A DNA stretch of 64,000 nt from NCBI RefSeq assembly GCF_002858765.1, contig NZ_PJRP01000002.1:232598-296597 (forward strand), written 5' to 3'. A model generated the notes under the pieces. The model did not search any database, was not told the origin of the DNA, and was given only the letters and a program-made list of their open reading frames with translations. This DNA comes from Cupriavidus pauculus. Its GTDB lineage: Bacteria > Pseudomonadota > Gammaproteobacteria > Burkholderiales > Burkholderiaceae. Shown here one piece after another: positions 40,630 through 53,286 of the stretch (the stretch's first letter is position 1; every line of letters begins with the position of its first letter). The translations under genes were made by a program, and so were the position numbers.

Positions 40630-41609
40630 GCTTCGTGGCCCATCCCAATATCGATCCGAAGTCGCTGGGCAAGGTTGGCGTGCTGCTGGGCGGCCGTTCG
40701 GCCGAGCGCGAAATCTCGCTGATGTCCGGCAACGGCGTGCTGGCGGCGCTGAAGTCGCGCGGCGTGGACGCTCACGCGTTCGACCCGGCGCTGCAGTCCG
40801 TGGCAGACCTAGCCGCGGCCGGCTTCGACCGCGTCTTCATCGCGCTGCATGGCCGCTATGGCGAGGACGGCACGATGCAGGGTCTGCTGGAACAACTGGG
40901 CGTGCCCTATACGGGCAGCGGCGTGCTGGCGTCGGCCCTGGCCATGGACAAGCAGGCCACCAAGCGTCTGTGGATGACGCACGGCCTGGCCACGCCGCGC
41001 TTTGCGATGCTGTACGCCAACACCGATTTCGACGCCGTGGTGCGGGATCTGGGGCTGCCGCTGATCGTCAAGCCGGCCCGCGAGGGGTCGTCGATCGGCC
41101 TGACCAAGGTCACCGAGGCCGGCCAGATGCGCGAGGCGTTCGAGAAGGCGGCGGGGCTCGATGCCGACGTCATCGCCGAGACTTTTATCGATGGCGACGA
41201 GCTGACTTGCCCCGTGGTGGGGGAGGGCGCAACGGCCGAAGCGCTGCCTGTTATCAAGATTGTCGCGCCCGAGTCGAACTACGACTATCAAAATAAGTAC
41301 TTTACTGACGTTACCCAATACCTGTGCCCGTCAACTTTGCCGGAAGCGCTGGAGAACGAAGTGCGGGCGCTGGCCGTCGAAGCGTTTCGCGTGCTGGGTT
41401 GCCGTGGCTGGGCCCGCGCGGACGTGATGCTGACCCGCGATGGCCGCCCGCATCTGCTCGAAATGAACACGTCGCCTGGCATGACCGGCCATTCGCTCGT
41501 GCCGATGGCGGCGCGGGCTGCTGGCATCAGCTACGAGGATTTCGTGATGCAGGTGCTGGCTGCCGCCACGCTGGACCTGCATCCGAACGAGCACTGGAAA
41601 CCCGAATAA
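40626..41609 (+). CDS. ddl: D-alanine-D-alanine ligase
   Basis: A 327-residue ATP-grasp ligase (DdlB type) that makes the dipeptide substrate of MurF. It starts with [19 protein letters not shown] (residues 16-34), then [17 protein letters not shown], the ATP-grasp loop [11 protein letters not shown] and the metal-binding end [16 protein letters not shown]. All are intact. It overlaps murC by ATGA and is followed after 38 bp by ftsQ. Confidence 0.96.
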   Translation: MSFVAHPNIDPKSLGKVGVLLGGRSAEREISLMSGNGVLAALKSRGVDAHAFDPALQSVADLAAAGFDRVFIALHGRYGEDGTMQGLLEQLGVPYTGSGVLASALAMDKQATKRLWMTHGLATPRFAMLYANTDFDAVVRDLGLPLIVKPAREGSSIGLTKVTEAGQMREAFEKAAGLDADVIAETFIDGDELTCPVVGEGATAEALPVIKIVAPESNYDYQNKYFTDVTQYLCPSTLPEALENEVRALAVEAFRVLGCRGWARADVMLTRDGRPHLLEMNTSPGMTGHSLVPMAARAAGISYEDFVMQVLAAATLDLHPNEHWKPE

Positions 41610-41647
41610 CCGCAGCACCAAACGGCTGACCGCCCGACCAAACGACC

Positions 41648-42550
41648 ATGTGGCACAACGCGCGCCTGCTCAACCTGATCGCCTCAGCGCTATATGCGCT
41701 GGTGGCGCTCATGGCGCTTGGCGCCGGCTTGCTGTGGCTGGCGCAGCGGCCCGTTTTCGCCATCACCCACGTGGAACTTACGTCGCTGGACGGCAGCCAG
41801 CTGCGCCACGTGAACGCGCCGAGCGTGCGGGCCAACGCACTGAACAAGCTGTCGGGCAACTTTTTCACGCTGGACCTGAACGCCGCGCGCCAGGCGTTCG
41901 AGTCCGTGCCTTGGGTGCGCCATGCCAGCGTGCGCCGCGAATGGCCGAACGGCCTGGCGGTGCAGGTGGAAGAGCATGAGGCCCTGGGCACGTGGGGCGG
42001 ATCGGACAGCGGCCGGCTGATCAACACCTATGGCGAGGTATTCGTGGCCAACACGGCCGAAGCCGAGGAAGACGCACAGTTGCTGGCGCTGGACGGGCCG
42101 GCCGACAGCGAGGAAGACGTGGTCGAGAAGCTGGAAACCATGCGCGAGTGGTTCAAGCCGATCAAGGTCGAGCCGCTGGCGGTGGCGCTGTCGGGCCGCT
42201 ACGCGTGGCGCGCGAAGCTGTCCAACGGCATGGTGATCGAGTTCGGGCGCGAGCAGAACGACGAAGACCGCTCCGCCATGGAGGCGCGGGTCAAGCGCTT
42301 CGTGGCGTCGTGGCCGCAGCTGACCCAGCAGTGGGGCAAGCAGATCGAGTACGCCGACCTGCGGTATCCCAATGGTTTTGCCATTCGCACGGCCAGCGTG
42401 CGCTTCCTGACCGATGCCCAGGCGCAGGCCGCGGCCAAGGCAGCGGCCAAGGCGGCAGCGGGCACGGCAGGTTCCCAGGCGGCTTCGGCCGGTAACACCA
42501 ACAACAATCCGACGCGACTCAAGAGTAAGAACGCGGAGAAAACTCGATGA
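41648..42550 (+). CDS. ftsQ: Cell division protein FtsQ
   Basis: A 300-residue bitopic protein that links FtsB/FtsL to the divisome. A single membrane helix spans about residues 8-32. The POTRA domain begins with VFAITHVELTSLDG near 38 and runs to about 110, followed by the beta domain with RYPNGFAIRT near 240. The last 45 residues are Ala/Lys-rich (AAAKAAAKAAAGTAG), a low-complexity tail longer than in E. coli. It overlaps ftsA by ATGA. Confidence 0.94.
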   Translation: MWHNARLLNLIASALYALVALMALGAGLLWLAQRPVFAITHVELTSLDGSQLRHVNAPSVRANALNKLSGNFFTLDLNAARQAFESVPWVRHASVRREWPNGLAVQVEEHEALGTWGGSDSGRLINTYGEVFVANTAEAEEDAQLLALDGPADSEEDVVEKLETMREWFKPIKVEPLAVALSGRYAWRAKLSNGMVIEFGREQNDEDRSAMEARVKRFVASWPQLTQQWGKQIEYADLRYPNGFAIRTASVRFLTDAQAQAAAKAAAKAAAGTAGSQAASAGNTNNNPTRLKSKNAEKTR

Positions 42551-43779
42551 GCAAGGAATACAAGGACCTTCTGGTCGGTCTCGACATCGGCACCTCGAAG
42601 GTGGCGGCCGTGGTGGCGGAACTGCGCCCCGACGGCAGCTATGAGGTCATCGGGATGGGCCAGTCAGAGTCCAAGGGTTTGAAGAAGGGGGTCGTGGTCA
42701 ACATCGAGGCCACCGTGCAGTCGATCCAGCGGGCGCTGGAAGAGGCCGAACTGATGGCCGATTGCAAGATTGCCGAGGTATTCACGGGCATTGCCGGCAG
42801 CCATATCCGCAGCTTCAACTCCAGCGGCATGGTGGCAATCAAGGACAAGGAAGTCACGCAGACTGACGTGGCCCGCGTGATCGAGACCGCCAAGGCGGTG
42901 AATATCCCGACAGACCAGCAGATCCTGCACATCCTGACGCAGGAATTCATCATCGACGGCCAGGAAGACGTGCGCGAGCCCATCGGCATGAGCGGCATCC
43001 GCCTGGAAGTGAAGGTGCATATCGTCACGGGCGCGGTCAGCGCGGCGCAGAACATCGTCAAGTGCGTGCGCCGGTGCGGACTGGAAGTGCATGACCTGAT
43101 CCTGCAGCCGCTGGCGTCGAGCCTGGCGGTGCTGACCGAGGACGAGAAGGAACTGGGCGTGGTGCTGGTCGACATCGGCGGCGGCACCACCGACATCGCC
43201 ATCTTCAGCGAGGGCGCGATCCGCCATACGGCCGTGATCCCCATTGCCGGCGACCAGATTACCAACGACATCGCCATGGCGCTGCGCACGCCGACGCCCG
43301 ATGCCGAGGACATCAAGATGCAGTACGGCATTGCCAAGCAGGCGATTGCCGACCCGGAAGACATGATCGAGGTGCCTGGCGTGGGCGACCGCGGCACGCG
43401 CACGCTGAGCCGCCAGGCGCTGGCCGCTGTGATCGAGCCGCGTATCGAGGAGCTGTATTCGCTGGTCCACCAGGTGGTGCGCGAGTCGGGCTACGAGGAA
43501 CTGCTGTCGTCGGGCGTGGTCATCACCGGTGGCACGGCGATGATGCCGGGCATGGTCGAGCTGGGCGAGGACATTTTCCTGAAGCCGGTGCGCGTAGGCG
43601 TGCCCGAGTACCGCGGCAACCTGCACGAGGTGGTGAAGAGTCCGCGCTATTCGACCGTTATGGGTCTGCTGCAGGAAGGCTGCGTGCAGCGCATGCGTGG
43701 CCGCAAGGTGGCCGTGCAGAGCGGCCAGGTGAAACAGGTGTGGACGCGCATGAAGGAATGGTTTGTCGGCAACTTCTGA
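42547..43779 (+). CDS. ftsA: Cell division protein FtsA
   Basis: A 410-residue actin-like ATPase that tethers FtsZ to the membrane and recruits later division proteins. The phosphate-1 loop VGLDIGTSKVAAVV is at about residues 11-24, and the phosphate-2 motif VLVDIGGGTTDIAIF at about 207-221. The C-terminal amphipathic membrane-targeting helix is at the end, with VWTRMKEWFVGNF. It overlaps ftsQ by ATGA; a 195-bp gap then precedes ftsZ. Confidence 0.97.
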   Translation: MSKEYKDLLVGLDIGTSKVAAVVAELRPDGSYEVIGMGQSESKGLKKGVVVNIEATVQSIQRALEEAELMADCKIAEVFTGIAGSHIRSFNSSGMVAIKDKEVTQTDVARVIETAKAVNIPTDQQILHILTQEFIIDGQEDVREPIGMSGIRLEVKVHIVTGAVSAAQNIVKCVRRCGLEVHDLILQPLASSLAVLTEDEKELGVVLVDIGGGTTDIAIFSEGAIRHTAVIPIAGDQITNDIAMALRTPTPDAEDIKMQYGIAKQAIADPEDMIEVPGVGDRGTRTLSRQALAAVIEPRIEELYSLVHQVVRESGYEELLSSGVVITGGTAMMPGMVELGEDIFLKPVRVGVPEYRGNLHEVVKSPRYSTVMGLLQEGCVQRMRGRKVAVQSGQVKQVWTRMKEWFVGNF

Positions 43780-43897
43780 GCCGTATGCGTGTCAGGATTT
43801 TTTCAGTGTGACGATCTTGTTGCAGTCAGCCGATCGGATCGTGGCACGTTGAGCAGGTCAAGCAGTTTTCTGGATGTATTGGCTAGTAGTTCTTTGA

Positions 43898-43918
43898 TGG
43901 TTTCTTGTTCAGAAACCA
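43898..43918 (+). other. Hairpin in ftsA-ftsZ gap
   Basis: TGGTTTCT at 43898-43905 pairs with AGAAACCA at 43911-43918 across a 5-nt loop. There is no T tract, so it is not a classical terminator. It lies 56 bp before the ftsZ start and could shape the ftsZ leader RNA. The gap (43780-43974) also has room for a separate ftsZ promoter, but no clear pair was found. Confidence 0.4.
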
Positions 43919-43974
43919 AGGGTTGCGGCGGGGAGGCCGCAGCGTTTGGGGACTGATTTTTCTCGGAGGCAGTG

Positions 43975-45165
43975 ATGGACTTTGACATGATCGAAACGGA
44001 GATTCAGGACGGCACCATCATCAAGGTGGTGGGCGTGGGCGGTGCGGGCGGCAACGCCGTGCAGCACATGATCAGCCGTGGCGTGCAGGGCGTGGAATTC
44101 ATCTGCATGAATACCGACGCCCAGGCGCTGAAGCGTTCGAGCGCTTCGCGCGTGCTGCAGCTTGGCAATTCCGGCCTGGGCGCAGGCGCCAAGCCTGAAG
44201 TGGGCCGTAACTGCGCAGAGCAGGCGCGCGAGCAGATCGCCGACTCGCTGCGCGGTGCCCACATGGTCTTCATCACTGCCGGCATGGGCGGCGGTACCGG
44301 TACCGGTGCCGCGCCGATCGTGGCGCAGGTGGCCAAGGAAATGGGCATCCTGACCGTGGGCGTGGTCAGCAAGCCGTTCGACTTTGAAGGCGCGCGCCGC
44401 GCCAAGGTGGCCGAACATGGCTCGGGCGAGCTGGAATCGTCGGTGGACTCGCTGATCGTTGTGCTCAACGAGAAGCTGTTCGAGGTGATGGGCGACGACG
44501 CCGAGATGGACAAGTGCTTCCAGTGCGCCGATGACGTGCTGCACAACGCCGTGGCCGGTATCGCCGAAATCATCAATGTCGATGGCCTGGTGAACGTCGA
44601 CTTCGAGGACGTGAAGACGGTGATGGGCGAGCAGGGCAAGGCCATGATGGGCACGGCAACCGTGTCCGGCGTGGATCGCGCCCGTCTGGCGGCCGAGCAG
44701 GCCGTGGCCAGCCCGCTGCTGGAAGGCGTGGACCTGTCCGGCGCGCGTGGCGTGCTGGTCAACATCACGGCCAGCCGTTCGCTGAAGCTGTCGGAAACCA
44801 AGGAAGTCATGAACACGATTCGCAGCTACGCCGCGGAAGATGCGACCGTGATCTTCGGTACGGTGTACGACGACTCGATGAGCGACGCCCTGCGCGTGAC
44901 CGTGGTGGCCACGGGCCTGGGCCGTTCGGCCAAGAAGCAGCAGCCGATGACGCTGCTGAAGACCGGCACGGACAACATCCCGGTGCAGATGATGGCGGGT
45001 CTGACGGCTTCGCCGGCCCATGCATCGCCGGACTACAGCAACCTGGATACCCCGGCGGTGTGGCGCAGTTCGCGTGAGTCGGCATCGGCCCACGTGGCGG
45101 CGCTGCAAGAAAAGGGTGTGGATACGTACGACATCCCGGCCTTCCTGCGCAAGCAGGCGGACTAA
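43975..45165 (+). CDS. ftsZ: Cell division protein FtsZ
   Basis: A 396-residue tubulin-like GTPase that forms the division ring. The GTP signature GGGTGTG is at residues 105-111; the upstream VGVGGAGGNAVQHM and the synergy-loop region near NVDFEDV are present. The C-terminal conserved tail ending DIPAFLRKQAD binds FtsA and ZapD. GGAGG at 43965-43969 lies 5 nt before ATG 43975; a GTG at 43972 is a minor alternative. It closes the dcw cluster with a long GC-rich terminator. Confidence 0.97.
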   Translation: MDFDMIETEIQDGTIIKVVGVGGAGGNAVQHMISRGVQGVEFICMNTDAQALKRSSASRVLQLGNSGLGAGAKPEVGRNCAEQAREQIADSLRGAHMVFITAGMGGGTGTGAAPIVAQVAKEMGILTVGVVSKPFDFEGARRAKVAEHGSGELESSVDSLIVVLNEKLFEVMGDDAEMDKCFQCADDVLHNAVAGIAEIINVDGLVNVDFEDVKTVMGEQGKAMMGTATVSGVDRARLAAEQAVASPLLEGVDLSGARGVLVNITASRSLKLSETKEVMNTIRSYAAEDATVIFGTVYDDSMSDALRVTVVATGLGRSAKKQQPMTLLKTGTDNIPVQMMAGLTASPAHASPDYSNLDTPAVWRSSRESASAHVAALQEKGVDTYDIPAFLRKQAD

Positions 45166-45562
45166 GTTGGGAACCGGCAGGGCAGCGGCAACCGCCGCGC
45201 GCCTGGCAGGTTGCCAGAGGTCCGTCACGCATCGCCTGGGCGCTCCCTATCCGCCCGGCGTTTGCCTGGACTGACGCAACCCGTCAGCGTGTGCGGCTGC
45301 GCCGCGCCACGCCGCATGTTGTCCGTCGCATCCCGTTGCCGGGCAGGCAGGCCGTCGGCCGCCTCCCCGGACTGGTTTCCCGCCCCCGGCGGCGGGATGT
45401 CTCCGTCCGCGCGGCGCGTTTACCCAACGCGCCGCGCGGCGTTTTGAAGCCCAGGTATTTCCTCCTGCACCCGCATGCCGCGCCGCTTGGTGGCGGCGGC
45501 ATCCGCCCCTATGATGCAGGCAGGTTTTCGATACTCCCCGTCACGCTAGAGGACTCTTCAAG
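45166..45562. other. Intergenic region after ftsZ, no gene
   Basis: This 397-bp gap holds the ftsZ terminator (listed separately) and the promoter of the peroxiredoxin gene. No coding sequence is supported; the open frames in it are short, Arg/Pro-rich and typical of GC-rich non-coding DNA. Confidence 0.6.
45407..45445 (+). terminator. Terminator of the dcw cluster
   Basis: CCGCGCGGCGCGTT at 45407-45420 pairs perfectly with AACGCGCCGCGCGG at 45426-45439 across TACCC, a 14-bp stem. GTTTTG follows after one base. It lies about 240 bp after the ftsZ stop, so the dcw mRNA has a long 3' tail. Confidence 0.75.
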
Positions 45563-46069
45563 ATGATCGCCGTTGGCCAGCGCGTCCCCGACGCCACGTT
45601 GTACGAATTCTTTGAAACCGAGACCGGCGGCTGCGCGCTCGGCCCCAACGCCTTTCCCGTGGCCGAACTGGTCAAGGGCAAGAAGATCGTGGTGTTTGGC
45701 CTGCCCGGCGCCTTTACGCCCACCTGCTCGGCCAAGCACGTGCCGGGTTTCGTCAAGCTCAACGACTCGTTGCGCGCCGCGGGCGTGGACGAGGTCTGGT
45801 GCCATTCGGTCAACGATGCCTTCGTGATGGGCGCCTGGGGCCGCGAGCAGAAGACCGACGGCAAGGTCCGCATGATGGCGGATGGCGCGGGCCAGTGGAC
45901 CAAGGCCCTGGGCCTGGACCAGGATCTGAGCCAGCGCGGTCTGGGCGTGCGTGCCAAGCGCTATGCGATGATCATCGACGATGGCGTGGTTACGCACCTG
46001 GCTGTGGAAGAACCGGGCGAATTCAAGGTCAGCAGCGCCGAAGCCATTCTGGAAGCGTTGCGCGCCTGA
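45563..46069 (+). CDS. Peroxiredoxin (Prx5-like)
   Basis: A 168-residue thiol peroxidase that reduces peroxides in the cytosol. The motif PGAFTPTCS places the peroxidatic Cys at 55, and Cys80 (EVWCHSVND) is a possible resolving Cys. Thr52 and Arg in KRYAMIIDDG complete the usual site. The length fits Prx5 with no fused glutaredoxin domain; electrons may come from a separate glutaredoxin or thioredoxin. GAGGA precedes ATG 45563. It stands alone between ftsZ and lpxC. Confidence 0.93.
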   Translation: MIAVGQRVPDATLYEFFETETGGCALGPNAFPVAELVKGKKIVVFGLPGAFTPTCSAKHVPGFVKLNDSLRAAGVDEVWCHSVNDAFVMGAWGREQKTDGKVRMMADGAGQWTKALGLDQDLSQRGLGVRAKRYAMIIDDGVVTHLAVEEPGEFKVSSAEAILEALRA

Positions 46070-46224
46070 CACGAAGCGTGTCAAAAGAAGTGATGTATTG
46101 GGCGTTTCATTAACATTGCATAACACCCGGACACAAAGTGGTGCAGCGCAATACAACCAGTAATGGTAGTATCGCGTTATTGGAAATTTACGCCCAATAG
46201 CTTTTAATAATAGTTGAGGCCGTC

Positions 46225-47142
46225 ATGCTCAAACAGCGCACTATCAAATCCGTGGTGAAGACGGTCGGCATTGGTTTGCACTCGGGTCGCAAGGTGACGC
46301 TGTCGCTGAGGCCGGCCCCGGCCGATACCGGCATCGTGTTCACCCGCGTCGATCTGCCTGAAGCGGTGGAAATTCCCGTGGCTGCCAGCGCCATTGGCGA
46401 TACCCGCCTGGCGTCGGTTCTGCAGAAGGACGGCGCCCGCGTTTCGACCGTCGAGCACCTGATGTCGGCCTGCTGCGGCCTGGGCATCGACAACCTCTAC
46501 GTCGACGTCGACGCCGAGGAAATCCCGATCATGGACGGCAGCGCGGCTTCGTTCGTGTTCCTGCTGCAGTCCGCAGGCATCGAGGAGCAGCCGACCGCCA
46601 AGCGTTTCATCCGCGTCAAGAAGGCGGTGGAAGTGCGCGAAGGCGACAAGCTGGCCCGCCTGGAGCCGTTCTTCGGTTTCAAGCTCGCGTTCACGATTGA
46701 CTTCCGCCATCCGGCCGTCGACAAGACCGGCCAGACGTTCTCGATCGACTTTGCCGATACGAGCTATGTCCGCGAGATTGCCCGTGCCCGCACGTTCGGT
46801 TTCGCGCATGAGGTGGAAGCGCTGCGCGAAATGGGCCTGGCCCGTGGCGGCAGCCTGGACAACGCGATCGTGCTCGACGAGCACCGCATGCTGAACAACG
46901 AGGAACTGCGCTACGGCGACGAGTTCGTGCGTCACAAGATCCTCGATGCGATTGGCGACCTGTACGTGGTGGGTCATCCGCTGATTGGCTCGTACATTGC
47001 CCACAAGTCGGGCCATGGCCTGAACAACCAGTTGCTGCGCGCGCTCCTGGCCGATCAGGAAGCCTACGAGATCGTGACGTTCGACAAGGTCGAGGAAGCG
47101 CCGACGGCCTTCCTGCCGCAGGTACAGCCGGCCTTCGCCTGA
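46225..47142 (+). CDS. lpxC: UDP-3-O-acyl-N-acetylglucosamine deacetylase LpxC
   Basis: A 305-residue zinc enzyme catalysing the committed step of lipid A synthesis in the cytosol. The three zinc ligands are His78 (STVEHLMSA), His237 and Asp241 ([10 protein letters not shown]). The first domain starts [20 protein letters not shown], as in all LpxC. The length is exactly that of the family. It stands alone, with its own upstream region of 155 bp and a strong terminator. LpxC is normally controlled by proteolysis, which acts at its C-terminus. Confidence 0.97.
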   Translation: MLKQRTIKSVVKTVGIGLHSGRKVTLSLRPAPADTGIVFTRVDLPEAVEIPVAASAIGDTRLASVLQKDGARVSTVEHLMSACCGLGIDNLYVDVDAEEIPIMDGSAASFVFLLQSAGIEEQPTAKRFIRVKKAVEVREGDKLARLEPFFGFKLAFTIDFRHPAVDKTGQTFSIDFADTSYVREIARARTFGFAHEVEALREMGLARGGSLDNAIVLDEHRMLNNEELRYGDEFVRHKILDAIGDLYVVGHPLIGSYIAHKSGHGLNNQLLRALLADQEAYEIVTFDKVEEAPTAFLPQVQPAFA

Positions 47143-47170
47143 TCGTCCACAGACGGTTTCGCCAGATCGA

Positions 47171-47204
47171 AAAAAGCCCCCGTTCGAGAGAGCGGGGGCT
47201 TTTT
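47171..47204. terminator. Bidirectional terminator of lpxC and dciA
   Basis: AAAAAGCCCCCG at 47171-47182 pairs with CGGGGGCTTTTT at 47193-47204. There is an A run on the left and a T run on the right, so it works from both sides. It lies between the convergent lpxC (+) and dciA (-). Confidence 0.95.
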
Positions 47205-47252
47205 GTTTGGGCCGCCGATCCGGCAGGCTGCGGGCTCCGGGATCTTGCTGCG

Positions 47253-47756
47253 TCAGCGGTGATGCGCCAGCAATGCCCGGACGGCGTCCTTCAGCGGCGA
47301 ATCCTCGAGGTCGCGCGCCAGCGCGTCCATGCTCTGCATGCCGGCCTGCGACAGATTCTGCGAGCGCGGCTTGCGCTCGACCGTCCCGGTGTCCCAGTCG
47401 CCGCGTCCCACCTCGGGTTGTACCCGCACCCGGATTGCAGTAACCTGCGAGCCTCGTTGTTGCAGCCGGGAAAGCAATGTGGGCACCACTTGCCTGACCC
47501 GCGCGGCGGCCGCGCCATGGGCGGCCAGTAACAGCAGCGTCTGCTCCGCCTGCGGGCCACGGTTGTCGGTCTTGATGCCGCCCACCGCAATGCCGCTCCG
47601 CAGGGCTGGCGGCAGCAACGCGAAGACTTCCGCTTCCAGTGACGCCAGTTGCCGCGCGGTCTGCATCAGCGCGGAAACGGGTCCGGACTTGGCCAGCCAA
47701 TCATTGAGAGGCTTGGCAATCTGGGTCTGGTGAGCGTGGTGGGTGAACAGGCGCAT
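47253..47756 (-). CDS. dciA: DciA-like protein (DUF721)
   Basis: A 167-residue protein with an N-terminal DUF721 domain. In bacteria lacking DnaC or DnaI, DciA loads the replicative helicase DnaB. The KH-like core spans about residues 10-110 with LLAAHGAAAARVRQVVPTLLSRL and a VRVQPEV end; the C-terminal 50 residues are polar, as in other DciA proteins. The location next to lpxC and upstream of secA is the same as in Pseudomonas aeruginosa, which supports the call. The sequence is divergent, so the symbol rests on domain plus place. It is transcribed opposite to both neighbours. Confidence 0.78.
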   Translation of the reverse strand: MRLFTHHAHQTQIAKPLNDWLAKSGPVSALMQTARQLASLEAEVFALLPPALRSGIAVGGIKTDNRGPQAEQTLLLLAAHGAAAARVRQVVPTLLSRLQQRGSQVTAIRVRVQPEVGRGDWDTGTVERKPRSQNLSQAGMQSMDALARDLEDSPLKDAVRALLAHHR

Positions 47757-47865
47757 GCGCGCATTCTAGCGCGCAATCCTTGCCCGTCCGAGAGCCGGGA
47801 TGCGATGCCTGCATGCGCGCCGGTGCCTTTTTTGGCGCCGTCCTTTTGGATATTGGGGAACGGTC

Positions 47866-48825
47866 ATGCAGATCATCGTGCTGCATCCGCGCGAGCCGCG
47901 GGTGTTTCGCTTTCATTTGACGCGGCTGCGCGTCGTGTTGTCCGGCCTGGCGCTGTGCGCGCTGGTGGCGGTGGCATCGTCAGGGCTGACCTGGCTGGTG
48001 GCCCGCAACGCGGCGGCGCCGGAAATCACCCGCCAGGCGCGCGACAATGCTTACCTGCGCGAGAACCTGGCCGTCATGGCCACCCGGCTGGGCGAACTGC
48101 AGGCCCAGATGGTGCGCCTGGATGCGCTCGGCGAGCGCGTGTCCGGCCTGGCAGGCATCTCCCCCCAGGACTTCGATTTCCGGCATCGCCCAGCACGTGG
48201 CGGTCCGGCCAGTCCTGCGCAGTCCAGCGACCTGACGATGCCCGAACTGCGCGACGAACTGGCGCAGCTGGGCCGGCAGGCCGACCATCGCGTCGACTAC
48301 TTCGATGTGATCGAAACCGCGCTGATGGACCGCCAGTTGCGCGAGCGGCGTCAGCCCAGCGTGCTGCCTGTGGCGTCGGGTTACGACGGATCCAGTTTTG
48401 GCACGCGCATCGATCCCTTTAGCGGCCGCCGCTCGCAACACGATGGCGTGGATTTCGTCGCGCCCACCGGCACGCCGATCGTGGCCGCTGCTGGCGGGGT
48501 CGTGGTGGCGTCCGAATGGCACCACGAGTACGGCAACATGATCGATATCGACCATGGCAATGGCCTCAAGACGCGTTACGCGCACGCATCGAAAGTGCTG
48601 GTCAAGGCAGGTGACCTGGTCCGGCCGGGCCAGCTGATTGCTCGCGTGGGCAGCACCGGCCGATCCACCGGTGCACACCTGCATTTCGAGGTCCATGTGA
48701 ACGGCGTGCCGCGCAACCCGGGCGGGTTCCTGGCTGCCGCGGCGCCTGCGCCTGCGCCGGCCCAGGCACCCCTTGGACCCCTGGCCGTCGCTCCGGCGGC
48801 GACCGACCGGACCGCCATCCGCTGA
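47866..48825 (+). CDS. M23 family metallopeptidase (membrane-anchored LytM type)
   Basis: A 319-residue protein with one membrane helix (residues 22-47), a short coiled coil (53-90) and a C-terminal LytM domain. Zinc ligands are His192 and Asp196 in HDGVDF, with HLH at 271-273. All are intact, so it is probably an active peptidoglycan endopeptidase rather than a degenerate activator. The last 30 residues are Pro/Ala-rich. ATG 47866 is preceded by GGGGA and begins the conserved region MQIIVLHPR; the open frame upstream is not coding. It lies between dciA and secA, as in pseudomonads. Confidence 0.92.
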   Translation: MQIIVLHPREPRVFRFHLTRLRVVLSGLALCALVAVASSGLTWLVARNAAAPEITRQARDNAYLRENLAVMATRLGELQAQMVRLDALGERVSGLAGISPQDFDFRHRPARGGPASPAQSSDLTMPELRDELAQLGRQADHRVDYFDVIETALMDRQLRERRQPSVLPVASGYDGSSFGTRIDPFSGRRSQHDGVDFVAPTGTPIVAAAGGVVVASEWHHEYGNMIDIDHGNGLKTRYAHASKVLVKAGDLVRPGQLIARVGSTGRSTGAHLHFEVHVNGVPRNPGGFLAAAAPAPAPAQAPLGPLAVAPAATDRTAIR

Positions 48826-49067
48826 TGACCGCCGACCGCCTTCGGGAGGAATGGCCGGAACATTGAAGGCGGCGCACTTGTCCCAACCTGCTGCACGGGC
48901 CGCCAGTCAAGGGGCTGGGCTGTTGCACCTGTACAGAAACTGTGCTGGCGACAGGCCCGGTCAGGACATCGGCACATGATAAACTCGGCGTTTTGCGCCA
49001 ATCTACCCATTCCTCGCGCGGATTTGGCGGGTCTCGTACCGGTCTGCCGCGCAGGTGAAAGCACTCG

Positions 49068-51857
<2,790 letters not shown>

Positions 51858-51916
51858 CGCCGGACCGCCACTGCCGGTGTCGCGCCCACGCGGCGCGACA
51901 TCGACCGAATCCCTGG

Positions 51917-51955
51917 ACATGCCCGCTTGAGCCCGCCGCTCAAGCGGGCATGTTC
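51917..51955 (+). terminator. Terminator-like hairpin after secA
   Basis: ACATGCCCGCTTGAGC at 51917-51932 pairs perfectly with GCTCAAGCGGGCATGT at 51938-51953. The loop is CCGCC. No long T tract follows, so it may act with Rho or protect the 3' end. It lies between secA and argJ, about 40 bp before argJ. Confidence 0.7.
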
Positions 51956-51994
51956 ATCAGGTGCACCACATAATTTGCAGCAAAGGAAACGAAC

Positions 51995-53221
51995 ATGCCC
52001 GTGAACTTGCCCCTGCCGCAGGCAGAAAACCTGAAATCCGTTGCTGGCGTCGAACTCGGCTGGGCCGAGGGCGGCATCCGCAAGGCCAATCGCAAGGACG
52101 TGCTGGTGGTCAAGGTGGCCGAAGGCAGCACGGTGGCAGGCGTCTTCACGCAGAACCGCTTCTGCGCCGCGCCGGTGCAGGTTTGCCGCGAGCACCTGGC
52201 CGCGGACGCCGGCATCCGCGCGCTGGTAGTCAACACGGGCAATGCCAACGCCGGCACCGGCGAACCGGGCCTGGCCGCCGCGCGCGCCACCTGCGACGCG
52301 CTGGCGAAGCAGCTTGGCATCGCTGCCAACCAGGTGCTGCCGTTTTCGACCGGCGTGATTCTGGAGCAGTTGCCCGTGGATCGCCTGACTGCCGCGCTGC
52401 CCACGGCGATCGCCAATGCGCGCGCCGACAACTGGCTGGCCGCCGCCGAATCGATCATGACCACTGACACGCAGCCCAAGGCCGCGTCGCGCACGTTGCA
52501 GATCGACGGCAAGACCGTGACGCTGTCGGGCATCAGCAAGGGCGCCGGCATGATCCGTCCGAACATGGCGACGATGCTTGGCTTTATTGCCATGGACGCC
52601 GCAGTGACCCAGCCGGTGCTGCAGAAGCTGGTGTCGCACGCAGCCGATCACTCGTTCAACAGCATCACGATCGATGGCGATACGTCAACCAATGACTCGT
52701 TCGTACTGATTGCCTCGGGCAAGTCGGGCGCCAGCGTGACCACCGCCGACGGCGCGGCGTTCGACGCGCTGCGCGACGCGGTGACGTCGCTGGCCCAGGA
52801 ACTGGCCCAGATGATCGTGCGCGATGGCGAAGGCGCCACCAAGCTGATGTCGATTCACGTGGAAGGCGGCAAGGATGTTGCCGAATGCCGCCAGATCGCC
52901 TATGCCGTGGCCCATTCGCCGCTGGTCAAGACCGCGTTCTATGCGTCGGACCCCAACTTGGGCCGTATCCTGGCCGCTGTCGGCTATGCCGGCGTGAACG
53001 ATCTCGATGTGAACCGCGTCAACCTGTGGCTCGACGACGTCTGGGTGGCGCGCGATGGCGGCCGCAACCCCGACTATCGCGAGGAAGACGGCCAGCGCGT
53101 GATGAAGCAGGCCGAGATCACGGTGCGTATCGCGCTGGGCCGTGGCAACGCCGAGGCCACGGTGTGGACCTGCGACCTGTCGCACGACTACGTGTCGATC
53201 AACGCCGACTACCGGTCGTAA
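51995..53221 (+). CDS. argJ: Bifunctional ornithine acetyltransferase/N-acetylglutamate synthase ArgJ
   Basis: A 408-residue enzyme of arginine synthesis that recycles the acetyl group from N-acetylornithine to glutamate. It cleaves itself before Thr193 (in NMATMLGF), which becomes the catalytic nucleophile; the whole NMATML motif is intact. The N-terminal [16 protein letters not shown] and the C-terminal [15 protein letters not shown] are family landmarks. It follows the secA hairpin; the next gene is 65 bp downstream, so they may be co-transcribed. Confidence 0.97.
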   Translation: MPVNLPLPQAENLKSVAGVELGWAEGGIRKANRKDVLVVKVAEGSTVAGVFTQNRFCAAPVQVCREHLAADAGIRALVVNTGNANAGTGEPGLAAARATCDALAKQLGIAANQVLPFSTGVILEQLPVDRLTAALPTAIANARADNWLAAAESIMTTDTQPKAASRTLQIDGKTVTLSGISKGAGMIRPNMATMLGFIAMDAAVTQPVLQKLVSHAADHSFNSITIDGDTSTNDSFVLIASGKSGASVTTADGAAFDALRDAVTSLAQELAQMIVRDGEGATKLMSIHVEGGKDVAECRQIAYAVAHSPLVKTAFYASDPNLGRILAAVGYAGVNDLDVNRVNLWLDDVWVARDGGRNPDYREEDGQRVMKQAEITVRIALGRGNAEATVWTCDLSHDYVSINADYRS

Positions 53222-53286
53222 ATAGTAGAACGTCCAAGTTTTCGTCTTTCGTCTGTCGCCTTTCGCCCTGGAAGAAGTGCCCCACC

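Noticed and set aside
43803..43988. Small minus-strand open frame in the ftsA-ftsZ gap
   Set aside because: Sixty-one codons without a ribosome-binding site, overlapping the ftsZ start region; better explained as leader sequence.
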